DNA from: Pseudonocardia sp. EC080619-01
Lineage (GTDB): Bacteria > Actinomycetota > Actinomycetes > Mycobacteriales > Pseudonocardiaceae
Length of the DNA stretch: 64,000 nucleotides
Assembly (NCBI RefSeq): GCF_001420995.1
Contig: NZ_CP012184.1
Location: forward strand, 1,844,501-1,908,500
Reading direction: 5' to 3'
Part shown: piece by piece, positions 17,725-26,001 of the stretch
Layout: the number at the start of each line of letters is the position of its first letter
How positions within the stretch are numbered: position 1 is the stretch's first letter
Notes under the pieces: generated by a model
Told to the model about the DNA's origin: nothing
Databases searched by the model: none
Seen by the model: only the letters and a program-made list of their open reading frames with translations
Translations under genes and position numbers: made by a program

Positions 17725-18081
17725 GTGAGTACCACCGAGTCCGAGAACAGTACGGGCGGTCCTCCGCCCGGGACGCCCGACTGGGGCGCCGTACAGGCGA
17801 GCGACGACTTCCAGCAGCTGCGTCGGCGTCTCCGCGGGTTCGTCTTCCCGGTCACCGCGGCGTTCCTGGCCTGGTACCTGCTCTACGTGCTGCTGGCGAG
17901 CTTCGCCGCCGACTTCATGGCGACGCCCGTGCTCGGCAACATCAACCTGGGGCTGATCCTGGGCCTGCTCCAGTTCGTGTCCACGTTCGCGATCACCGTC
18001 GCGTACGTCCGGTTCGCGGGGAACACCCTCGACCCGCTGTCGTCGAAGATCCGTGACGAGATCGAAGGGGGCACGAAGTGA
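17725..18081 (+). CDS. DUF485 family membrane protein
   Basis: 118 residues from GTG 17725, preceded by a strong AAGGAGG at 17713-17719; longer frames upstream lack this. A polar N terminus (DDFQQLRRRLRGFVFP, typical of DUF485) leads into two membrane helices (about 44-65 and 78-98). It overlaps the following symporter by four bases. DUF485 proteins are found next to ActP/MctC transporters and are probably co-factors of them. Confidence 0.9.
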   Translation: MSTTESENSTGGPPPGTPDWGAVQASDDFQQLRRRLRGFVFPVTAAFLAWYLLYVLLASFAADFMATPVLGNINLGLILGLLQFVSTFAITVAYVRFAGNTLDPLSSKIRDEIEGGTK

Positions 18082-19715
18082 ACGCCGTGCTGGCCCAGGG
18101 GGTCGCGGGCGCGAGCCCGATCCTCAACATCTCGATCTTCCTCGTGTTCGTCATCGGCACGCTGGGGATCGTCTTCTACGTGAACAACCGGCACGCGAAG
18201 AAGACGGCGTCCGACTTCTTCACCGCGGGCGGCGGGTTCTCGGGGACCCAGAACGGCTTCGCGATCGCCGGTGACTACCTGTCGGCGGCCTCGTTCCTGG
18301 GCATCGCGGGTGCCATCGCGATCAACGGCTACGACGGGTTCCTCTACTCGATCGGCTTCCTGGTCGCCTGGCTGGTGGCGCTGCTGCTGGTCGCGGAGCT
18401 GCTGCGGAACACCGGCCGGTTCACGATGGGCGACGTGCTGGCGTTCCGGATGCGTCAGCGCCCGGTCCGCGCGGCCGCGGCCACCTCGACGCTGGCCGTG
18501 TCCTTCTTCTACCTGCTGGCGCAGATGGCCGGTGCCGGCGCGCTCGTCTCGCTGCTGCTCGGCATCTCGGGCGCGTTCGCACAGGGCGTCGTCATCGCGA
18601 TCGTCGGCGTCGTGATGATCGCCTACGTGCTGATCGGCGGCATGCGCGGCACCACCTGGGTCCAGATGATCAAGGCGGTGCTGCTGATCGCCGGTGCGCT
18701 GGTCATGACGATCTGGGCGCTCGCGCTGTTCGGCTTCAACTTCTCCGCGCTGCTGCAGGGCGCCGCCGACGCCTCGGAGAAGGGCGTCGGACTGTTCGCC
18801 CCGGGCGAGCAGTACGGCACGTCGACCACGTCGAAGATCGACTTCATCTCGCTGGGCATCGCGCTGGTGCTCGGCACCGCGGGCCTGCCCCACGTGCTGA
18901 TGCGCTTCTACACCGTGCCGACCGCCAAGGAGGCCCGGAAGTCGGTCGAGTGGGCGATCTGGCTGATCGGCCTCTTCTACCTGTTCACCCTGGTCATCGG
19001 CTACGCGGCCGGTGCGCTGGTGGGCCCGGAGACGATCCAGAACGCTCCCGGCAAGGTCAACTCGGCGGCGCCGCTGCTGGCCTTCGAGCTCGGCGGCCCG
19101 GTGCTGCTGGGCATCATCGCCGCAGTCGCGTTCGCGACGATCCTCGCGGTCGTCGCCGGCCTGACGATCACCGCGTCGGCGTCGTTCGCGCACGACGTCT
19201 ACATCAACGTGATCAAGCGCGGGAACGTGGCCGACACCGAGGCCACCCAGGTCCGCGTCGCCCGCCGCACCGCGATCGTGATCGGTGTCGTGGCGATCGT
19301 CGGCGGCATCCTGGCCCGCAACCAGAACGTCGCGTTCCTCGTGGCGCTGGCGTTCGCGGTGGCGGCCTCGGCGAACCTGCCGACGATCCTCTACTCGCTG
19401 TTCTGGAAGCGGTTCAACACCACCGGCGCGCTGTTCTCGATCTACGGCGGTCTGGCGAGCACGCTGATCCTGATCATCTTCTCGCCGGTCGTCTCCGGGA
19501 AGCCGGCGACGGCGTCCAGCCCGTCGATCATCCAGGGCGCGGACTTCGCCTGGTTCCCGCTGGAGAACCCGGGCCTGGTGTCGATCCCGCTGTCGTTCCT
19601 GCTGGGTGTCATCGGCACCTACGTCGGCGAGAAGCGGGCCGACGGCAGCAAGTACGCCGAGATGGAGGTCCGGTCGCTGACCGGTGCCCACATCGCCAAG
19701 GCCGAGTCGCACTAG
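18078..19715 (+). CDS. Cation/acetate-type symporter (ActP/MctC)
   Basis: 545 residues, GTG start overlapping the DUF485 stop. About 13 membrane helices, with AIAGDYLSAASFLGIAGAI and KKTASDFFTAGGGFSG near the start and SASASFAHDVYINV in the second half, as in actinobacterial MctC monocarboxylate importers. It is closer to the canonical ActP sequence than the paralogue at 15873. Two symporters in tandem with a LytS/LytTR pair suggests one regulated and one general uptake route. A long hairpin follows the stop. Confidence 0.92.
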   Translation: MNAVLAQGVAGASPILNISIFLVFVIGTLGIVFYVNNRHAKKTASDFFTAGGGFSGTQNGFAIAGDYLSAASFLGIAGAIAINGYDGFLYSIGFLVAWLVALLLVAELLRNTGRFTMGDVLAFRMRQRPVRAAAATSTLAVSFFYLLAQMAGAGALVSLLLGISGAFAQGVVIAIVGVVMIAYVLIGGMRGTTWVQMIKAVLLIAGALVMTIWALALFGFNFSALLQGAADASEKGVGLFAPGEQYGTSTTSKIDFISLGIALVLGTAGLPHVLMRFYTVPTAKEARKSVEWAIWLIGLFYLFTLVIGYAAGALVGPETIQNAPGKVNSAAPLLAFELGGPVLLGIIAAVAFATILAVVAGLTITASASFAHDVYINVIKRGNVADTEATQVRVARRTAIVIGVVAIVGGILARNQNVAFLVALAFAVAASANLPTILYSLFWKRFNTTGALFSIYGGLASTLILIIFSPVVSGKPATASSPSIIQGADFAWFPLENPGLVSIPLSFLLGVIGTYVGEKRADGSKYAEMEVRSLTGAHIAKAESH

Positions 19716-19729
19716 CGATCCGTCCGGGC

Positions 19730-19769
19730 CGCGAGCCCGTGTCCCGCAGCTGCGGGGCACGGGCTCGCG
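19730..19769. terminator. Bidirectional hairpin between symporter and adnB
   Basis: 12-bp perfect outer arms (19730-19741 with 19758-19769) enclose an inner palindrome CCCGCAGCTGCGGG, making an almost continuous stem. It sits between two convergent stops. Confidence 0.85.
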
Positions 19770-19781
19770 TCGTCTCCGGGG

Positions 19782-22700
19782 TCAGCCCGCCGGCACACCC
19801 GCCACCAGCGCCCGCAGCCCGTCGGCGTCCAGCAGGTCCGCCGGCCGCAGGGTGACGCCGTCGCGGACGTAGTGGAACGCGGCCCGCACCCGCTCGGCCG
19901 GGACCTCCTGCAGCGCCGCCCAGGCCAGCCGGTACGCCGCCAGCTGCACCGCGACGGCGTGCTCCCGCTCCGGGGCGGCCGGCCCACCGGTCTTCCAGTC
20001 GACGACGGTCCAGCCGCCGTCGGGATCGGCGAAGACGGCGTCCATCCGCCCACGCACGGCGACCCCGGCGAGGACGGTCTCGAACGACACCTCGACGTCG
20101 ACCGGCTTGCGGTCCGCCCACTCCGACGCCTCGAACGCGGCCTGCAGCTCCGCCAGCTCCGCGGCGTCGGACTCCGAGGTGACGGACTCCGAGGTGACGG
20201 ACTCGTCGGCGGCGCCGGGCAGCTCGTCGATGTCGAGCAGCCGTTCCGCACCGAACCGCTGCTCCAGCCAGGCGTGGAACGCGGTCCCGCGTCGCGCGTG
20301 CGGGTTCGGCGGCAGCGGCACCGGGCGGCGCAGCCGCACGGCGAGCGCGTCCGGATCGTCGGCGAGCTCGATCAGCCGGCTCACCGACAGCCGCCCCGGC
20401 AGCGCGACGGTGGGGCGCTCCTTGGCGGCGGCCCGCTCGGCGAGCAGGACGTCGACGTCGGCGGCCCAGCCCTCCGGGTCACCCTCCGCGTCGGGTACGT
20501 CCGGGGCCGGTTCCGCCGGGCCGGGCTCGGGCAGCTCCAGCGCGAGCTGGTCGGTGGACGACCGCCGGGACCGCCGCGGCCGTCGCGGTGCCCGGGCCCG
20601 CAACTCCGCCCGGACCAGGTCGGCACCGGCCCGCACGTCGTCCGCCCGGTCGCCGAACGGGTCCGGCGGCCACTGCGCGGTGCGCTCCACGCCGAGCGCC
20701 GGGTTCCCGGTGTCGGCCTCCGGCGGCGGCGCCCACACCTCCAGCGCGCCGACCTCGGAGCCACCGGGCCCCTCCAGGATCTCGGCGAGCTCGGTGAGGA
20801 ACACCGACGGGTCCTTCGGGCGCTCCCCGGTCGCCGGCCACCGGTGCCCGGAGACGAGCAGGGTGCGCTCGGCACGGGTGAGCGCGACGTAGAACAGCCG
20901 GCGCTCCTCGGCGAGGCGGCGCTCGTCGAGGGCGTCGTCGTGGTCGTCGAGGGCCTGCTCGACCTGCTTGCGGTCCGCGCCGGGCGGCGGGAGGTCGAGA
21001 CCGGGGAGGTCGTCGGCGTCGCCGCGCAGCGGGACCGGCAGGTCGGACGGGTCCTTCAGCCAGCTGCCGGACATCTTGCGGCCCGGGAAGACCTGCGCCA
21101 CCAGGTGCGGGACGGCGACGATCTCCCACTCCAGCCCCTTCGCCGCGTGCACGGTGAGGATCTGCACCCGGTCCGGGGAGACCTCGACCTCACCCGGGGT
21201 CAGGCCCTCCTCGGCCTGCTCCGCCGTGTCGAGGTAGTCGAGCAGCGCGGGCAGCGACGGCACGTCGGCACCGGCGGCGAAGTCGGCGACGACGTCGGCG
21301 AACGCGTCCAGGTGTGCCCGGCCGGTCGGGCCGGGGCGGGCCATCGTCTCGACGTCGAGCAGCAGGGTCCGCTCGACGTCGGCGACGAGGTCGGTCAGCG
21401 GGGCCGCGGCGCGGGCCCGCAGGTGGGACAGCTCGCGGCCGATCCGGCGGATCCGGTCGAACCCGGCCTGGGAGTAGCGGTCCGGCTCGCCCGGGTCGTC
21501 GAGGGCGTCGGCGAGCCCGGCCTGCTCGGCCTCGTCACCGGGGAGCGCCCCCAGGGCCAGCTCCTCGGGTCCGAGCGGGCCGGGGCGGGCCGGCCGGGAC
21601 GGGACGAGCTCGCGGGCCCGCTGCCACAGCGCGGCGAGGTCGGCGATGCCGAGCCGCCAGCGGGGCCCGGTCAGCAGCCGTACCGCCGAGGGCCCGGCCA
21701 GCGGGTCGGTCACCACCCGCAGCGCTGACACCAGGTCACGGACCTCGGGGGTCGACAGCAACCCGCCGAGCCCGACGACCTCGACCGGGACCCGACGGTC
21801 GCGCAGCGCGGCGGCGAGCGCGTCCATGTCGGAGCGGCGGCGGACCAGCACCGCGGCGGTGGGCGGCTCGCCCTCGTCGGCGCCGGCGTGCCAGCGGGAC
21901 GCGATGCCGTCGGCCGCCCAGGCGATCTCGGCGGCGACGTCGGGCAACAACGCGGCCCGGACGTCGCCGGGACCGGCGCCGTCGAGCGGGCGGAGCTCAC
22001 CGACGCGGACGGCGCCGGGCGCGGTGCGCAGCGGCTCGGACACCCGGTTCGCGAGCGCGAGCACCTCGGCCGGATTGCGGAAGCTGGTGAGCAGCCCGTG
22101 CACGGGAGCAGGGCCACCGGACGGCGTCGGGAAGTCGGTGCGGAACCGGGCCAGGTTCCCGGCGCTCGCGCCGCGCCAGCCGTAGATCGACTGGCAGGGG
22201 TCACCGACGGCGGTCACCGACCGGTGCTCGGGCTCCTCCGGCTCCGGGGCGAGTCCCGGCGGGACACCGAACAGCGCCCGCAGCAGCACCCGCTGGGCGT
22301 GCCCGGTGTCCTGGTACTCGTCGAGCAGCACGGCCCGGTACTGACCGCGCTCGATCCGCCCGACCTCCGGGTCGGCCTCGGCGATGCGCGCGGCGAGCGC
22401 CATCTGGTCGGAGAAGTCCATCGCCTGTTCGGCCTGCTTGCGGCGGGCGAACTCCTCGATCAGCGGCAGCAGCTCCAGCCGCATCCGCTGCCCGGCGATC
22501 CGGGCCTTGTACCCCGCCGACGGCTCCGCGCGCTGCCGCTTGCCCGGCGGGGCGTGCTCCAGCACCGGCAGCATCCGGGCGGTGAGCCGCTCGACGTCGG
22601 CCGGTTCGACGAGGTGCTCCCCCAGCTCACCGGCCAGCGAGAGCAGGTACCCGGTCACGGTCGCCGGGACCCGGTCGATCTCCAGGTCGGCCGCCCAGGT

Positions 22701-23165
22701 GGAGACGACCCGGTGCGCGAGCTGCCAGGTCGCGGTCGGGCCGAGCAGCCGGTTCGCCGGCTCGGCGGGCAGCCGCAGCGCGTGCTCGCCGACCAGCCGC
22801 CCGGCGTAGGCGTGGTAGGTGGAGACGGTGGGCTCGCCCGCGAGCAGCGCGGCCCTGCGGGCGCCGGTGGGGTCGAGGTCGTCGAGCATGCGGGACCCGG
22901 CGAGCCGGCGGAGCCGGGACCGGACGCGGGTGCCGAGCTGCTGGGCCGCCTTGCGGGTGAAGGTGAGGCCGAGGACCTGCTCGGGCAGCACCCGTCCGGT
23001 CGCGACGAGCCAGACCACCCGGGCCGCCATCGTCTCCGTCTTGCCGGCGCCCGCCCCGGCGACGACGAGTGCCGGCCCGGCCGGGGCGGCGATCACCGCG
23101 GCCTGCTCCGCGGTCGGCGGGTGCAGGCCGAGCGCCGTGGCGAGCTCGACCGGGGTGGGGTCCAT
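19782..23165 (-). CDS. adnB: AdnB-type helicase-nuclease subunit
   Basis: 1127 residues. UvrD-like motor with Walker A GAGAGKT (37-43), VLLDEYQDTGHAQR, and [12 protein letters not shown] in the second motor half. A C-terminal PD-(D/E)xK nuclease domain has GRMDAVF, VVDWKTG (D1056, K1058) and the QLAAYR helix. This matches AdnB (Rv3201c type) of the actinobacterial AdnAB end-resecting motor-nuclease. Its partner adnA lies almost 6 kb away at 29077-32694 rather than directly upstream. The ATG at 23165 follows the GH16-like gene by 33 bases on the same strand. Confidence 0.9.
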   Translation of the reverse strand: MDPTPVELATALGLHPPTAEQAAVIAAPAGPALVVAGAGAGKTETMAARVVWLVATGRVLPEQVLGLTFTRKAAQQLGTRVRSRLRRLAGSRMLDDLDPTGARRAALLAGEPTVSTYHAYAGRLVGEHALRLPAEPANRLLGPTATWQLAHRVVSTWAADLEIDRVPATVTGYLLSLAGELGEHLVEPADVERLTARMLPVLEHAPPGKRQRAEPSAGYKARIAGQRMRLELLPLIEEFARRKQAEQAMDFSDQMALAARIAEADPEVGRIERGQYRAVLLDEYQDTGHAQRVLLRALFGVPPGLAPEPEEPEHRSVTAVGDPCQSIYGWRGASAGNLARFRTDFPTPSGGPAPVHGLLTSFRNPAEVLALANRVSEPLRTAPGAVRVGELRPLDGAGPGDVRAALLPDVAAEIAWAADGIASRWHAGADEGEPPTAAVLVRRRSDMDALAAALRDRRVPVEVVGLGGLLSTPEVRDLVSALRVVTDPLAGPSAVRLLTGPRWRLGIADLAALWQRARELVPSRPARPGPLGPEELALGALPGDEAEQAGLADALDDPGEPDRYSQAGFDRIRRIGRELSHLRARAAAPLTDLVADVERTLLLDVETMARPGPTGRAHLDAFADVVADFAAGADVPSLPALLDYLDTAEQAEEGLTPGEVEVSPDRVQILTVHAAKGLEWEIVAVPHLVAQVFPGRKMSGSWLKDPSDLPVPLRGDADDLPGLDLPPPGADRKQVEQALDDHDDALDERRLAEERRLFYVALTRAERTLLVSGHRWPATGERPKDPSVFLTELAEILEGPGGSEVGALEVWAPPPEADTGNPALGVERTAQWPPDPFGDRADDVRAGADLVRAELRARAPRRPRRSRRSSTDQLALELPEPGPAEPAPDVPDAEGDPEGWAADVDVLLAERAAAKERPTVALPGRLSVSRLIELADDPDALAVRLRRPVPLPPNPHARRGTAFHAWLEQRFGAERLLDIDELPGAADESVTSESVTSESDAAELAELQAAFEASEWADRKPVDVEVSFETVLAGVAVRGRMDAVFADPDGGWTVVDWKTGGPAAPEREHAVAVQLAAYRLAWAALQEVPAERVRAAFHYVRDGVTLRPADLLDADGLRALVAGVPAG

Positions 23166-23198
23166 GGTGACGATTTCTACCCCGGACCCCCGACGGTC

Positions 23199-24644
23199 CT
23201 ATCCGACGGGATCGGAGACCCGGGCCCAGTCCACCTGCAGCCGGACCTCGTCCGGGGTGGTCGCGTCCGGCGCGGGGATCCACTTCTCGGCCGGGCCCTG
23301 GTCGAGCTGGATGCACAGGTGCATGGGCGTCGTAGGGATGGTGCGCCGGTCGGTGACCTCCCACTTCTTCTCGCCGTCGACGTACCAGGTGATCCTGTCC
23401 GGCAGCCACTCCAGCGCGAACGTGTGCCACTGCGTGAAGTCGCCCGGCGTCTCGGTGGAGACGATGTGGTTCTCCGCGCCGTAGTGGACGAACGCGGTCG
23501 CCGCGCTCCGGTCCCCGTAGGGGATCTCCATCATGTCCAGCTCGCCGTCGTCGGGGAACCGCTCGGAGTCCGGCCAGAGCAGGATCGCCGGGCTGTAGCC
23601 GGTGCCGGCGTCGGTGCGCGCCCGGAACTCCCAGCGCCCGTACAGCTGCCCGGAGTGCATGGCCATGCCGCCGGACACGCCGCCGCCCGCGGCCCGCGGG
23701 CGCGCGGTGACGGTGAGCAGCCCGTCGTCCAGGGAGAGCGCCGACGGCCGGCGCAGCCCGTTCCCGAACCCGCCCGGCGAGTTGTAGACGGTCCAGACGG
23801 ACCGGTCGATGCGGGAACCGTCGAACTCGTCGCCGCCGACCGGACGCCACTGCTGCGGCGGTGGCGGGGGCGGCGGGGGCGGCAGCTGGTTGTCCAGCGC
23901 CGACGTGGCCGTGGCGCCGTCGCCACCGTCACCGTCCGGCGGGACGAGGATCGTCCACGTCAGCCCGGCGATCGCGACGGCGGCCAGGCCGAGTGCGACC
24001 GAGCCGTGCAGGACCCGGCGACCGATCCCGGATCCACCGGCCCCGGCGCGGGCGCGGCGACGCCCGGCAGGCTCCCGGCGGCGGGACGCGCGAGCGCCGG
24101 GTCGGGGCGCACGGGCGTCGAGCCGAGGCGCACGGGCGTCGGATCGGGGCGCACCGGCGCCGGCCCGGGGCGCACGAGCGTCGGATCGGGGCGCACCGGC
24201 GCCGGCCCGGGGCGCACGAGCGTCGGATCGGGGCGCACCGGCGCCGGCCCGGGGCGCACGGGCGTCGGATCGGGGCGCACGGGCGTCGGCCCGGGTGTCC
24301 CACCCCGCGCGGGGCCGCGGCGCCGGTCCCGGGACGCCCCGCGGCGCACCGGCCTGCGGCTGCCGGGGCACGGGAGCGGGCCCGCGCGGACCGGCCGGGG
24401 CGCTCCGGCCCTCGCCGAGATGCAGCTCAGCGTTGCGCGGAGATCCACTATTCGCGCTGGTCCGCATCTCGGCGGGATCGGCCCTGCCGCGGAAGGGACG
24501 GCCGTCGCGCGGCACCACCGGGAGCTCACCCGGCCGGTAGCCGGGCGCACCCCTCCCCGTTCCGTCCACGCAGAGACAGACGCCCGGTGCGGCACCGGGG
24601 TTGCCCGCCCGGCTGTCGCGACCGTCACCCCGGGTGCGGGACAC
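23199..24644 (-). CDS. GH16-like glycoside hydrolase, membrane-anchored, with N-terminal repeats
   Basis: Up to 481 residues. The C-terminal half is a family 16 beta-jelly-roll with GDEFDGSRI, the catalytic motif GELDMMEIPYG (nucleophile E369, D371, acid/base E374), and WHTFALEWLPDRITWYVDG. Before it come one membrane helix (about 213-233), a Pro9 run (about 256-264), and on the cytoplasmic side a basic Arg/Ala/Pro region with three 14-residue repeats (about 120-184). The catalytic domain should face outside and cleave or remodel a beta-glucan or cell-wall polymer. The start is uncertain: GTG 24644 is the longest, and ATG 24467 is an alternative; neither has a good RBS. It lies 15 bases after serS. 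Confidence 0.8.
   Translation of the reverse strand: MSRTRGDGRDSRAGNPGAAPGVCLCVDGTGRGAPGYRPGELPVVPRDGRPFRGRADPAEMRTSANSGSPRNAELHLGEGRSAPAGPRGPAPVPRQPQAGAPRGVPGPAPRPRAGWDTRADARAPRSDARAPRAGAGAPRSDARAPRAGAGAPRSDARAPRAGAGAPRSDARAPRLDARAPRPGARASRRREPAGRRRARAGAGGSGIGRRVLHGSVALGLAAVAIAGLTWTILVPPDGDGGDGATATSALDNQLPPPPPPPPPQQWRPVGGDEFDGSRIDRSVWTVYNSPGGFGNGLRRPSALSLDDGLLTVTARPRAAGGGVSGGMAMHSGQLYGRWEFRARTDAGTGYSPAILLWPDSERFPDDGELDMMEIPYGDRSAATAFVHYGAENHIVSTETPGDFTQWHTFALEWLPDRITWYVDGEKKWEVTDRRTIPTTPMHLCIQLDQGPAEKWIPAPDATTPDEVRLQVDWARVSDPVG
24093..24287 (-). repeat. 42-bp tandem repeat within the GH16-like gene
   Basis: A 42-bp unit encoding APRSDARAPRAGAG is repeated three times nearly identically, followed by degenerate half-units. 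The nucleotide identity between copies suggests recent expansion. Confidence 0.8.
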
Positions 24645-24659
24645 CCGGCCGGACGACGA

Positions 24660-25910
24660 TCAGGCGGGCGGCGTGCCGACGGTCGCGGGCGCCCCGTGAC
24701 GCTGCAACACCTCGGGGACGGCGACGGTGCCGCGCTCGTCCTGGAAGTTCTCCATGACCGCGAGCATCGCGCGGGCGGTGGCGCCGGTCCCGTTGAGCGT
24801 GTGGACGTTCTCGGTGGGGGCGCCGGGCTCGCGGCGGAACCGGACGTTCAGGCGTCGTGCCTGGTAGTCGGTGGTGTTCGAGCAGGAGGTGATCTCGCGG
24901 TATCGCTGCTGCACCGGGAACCAGGCCTCGATGTCGTACTTCTTCGCGGCCGGGTTGCCGAGGTCGCCGACGGCGATGTTCTGCACCCGGTACGGCAGGC
25001 CCAGCTCCTGCACGATCGACTCCTCGTGCGCGAGCAGCTGCTCGTGGAACTCCTGGGACTGCTCGGGGCGGCAGTAGACGTACATCTCGACCTTGTCGAA
25101 CTGGTGCACCCGGAACATGCCCTTGGTGTCCTTGCCCGCGGCGCCTGCCTCGCGCCGGAAGTTCGTCGAGAACGCGACGTAGCGGGCCGGGAGATCGTCG
25201 AGCTCGACGATCTCGTCCATGTGGATGCCCGCGAGCGCGACCTCGGACGTCCCCGTCAGGTACAGGCCGTCCTTCTCCAGCTGGTAGAGGTTCGACTCCT
25301 CGGTGGGGAGGAACCCGGTGCCGTACATCGCCTTCTCGTTCGCCAGGACCGGGCCGAGCACCGGGACGAAACCCTCGCCGGACAGCTTGTCGATGACGTA
25401 GCGGAACAGCGCCATCTCGAGCAGGGCGACGTCGCCGAACCGGTAGGCGAACCGGGAGCCGGACAGCCGCGCACCGCGGACCATGTCGACCCGGCCGGTC
25501 GACGACGCCAGGTCCAGGTGGTCGCGGGGCTCGAAGTCGAACGACGGCCGCTCGCCCCAGGTCCGGACGGTGACGGCGTCCTCCTCGGCCATGCCGTCGG
25601 CGGCCGTCGGGTCGGGCAGGTTCGGGATCCGGGCGAGGAGCTCGGCGCGCTCGGCGTCGGCGGCGGCGAGCTCGTCCTCGGCCTCGCGCAGCTCCTCCTT
25701 CTCCTTCTTGAACTGCTCGACCTGCTCCGGGGTCGGCTTGCCCTTCGGGCGCTGCTTCTGCGCGGCGCGCAGGCCACCGACACGGTCGGTCAGCTCGCGC
25801 CACCGGACGTCGACCGCGAGCAGCGCGTCGAAGTCCGCGGACGCACCGCGACGGGACAGCGCCGTGCGGAAGGTGTCCGGGTCCTGTCGGGCCGCCTTGA
25901 GGTCGATCAC
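24660..25910 (-). CDS. serS: Seryl-tRNA synthetase
   Basis: 416 residues from a GTG. An N-terminal antiparallel coiled-coil arm (about 30-105, rich in Lys/Glu/Arg) binds tRNA-Ser. Class II catalytic motifs follow: TGTSEVALAGIH (motif 1 region), FRREAGAAGKDTKGMFRVHQF (motif 2) and NGTGATARAMLAVMENFQ (motif 3). Length is normal. It charges tRNA-Ser in the cytoplasm. The IS110-family element sits just upstream (its boundary about 90 bases from the start), so the native promoter may be shortened. Confidence 0.96.
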   Translation of the reverse strand: MIDLKAARQDPDTFRTALSRRGASADFDALLAVDVRWRELTDRVGGLRAAQKQRPKGKPTPEQVEQFKKEKEELREAEDELAAADAERAELLARIPNLPDPTAADGMAEEDAVTVRTWGERPSFDFEPRDHLDLASSTGRVDMVRGARLSGSRFAYRFGDVALLEMALFRYVIDKLSGEGFVPVLGPVLANEKAMYGTGFLPTEESNLYQLEKDGLYLTGTSEVALAGIHMDEIVELDDLPARYVAFSTNFRREAGAAGKDTKGMFRVHQFDKVEMYVYCRPEQSQEFHEQLLAHEESIVQELGLPYRVQNIAVGDLGNPAAKKYDIEAWFPVQQRYREITSCSNTTDYQARRLNVRFRREPGAPTENVHTLNGTGATARAMLAVMENFQDERGTVAVPEVLQRHGAPATVGTPPA

Positions 25911-26001
25911 TTCTGCGTCCAGCCTCTCGCGTCGTACGCACTACGGGAGTCGTCATCGTAGAGCCGGGAATGATCGGGCCCGCGCGGTGGTAGACCAGGG
26001 A

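Noticed and set aside
17883..19760. 625-codon minus-strand frame opposite the second symporter
   Set aside because: Highly charged product typical of the antisense of membrane-protein genes.
21888..25961. 1357-codon plus-strand frame opposite adnB, the GH16-like gene and serS
   Set aside because: It spans three well-supported minus-strand genes and has no recognisable domains.
25911..26001. Possible T-box or other riboswitch before serS
   Set aside because: Only about 90 bases remain before the IS element and no T-box or conserved stem was seen; T-boxes regulating serS are mainly a Firmicutes feature.
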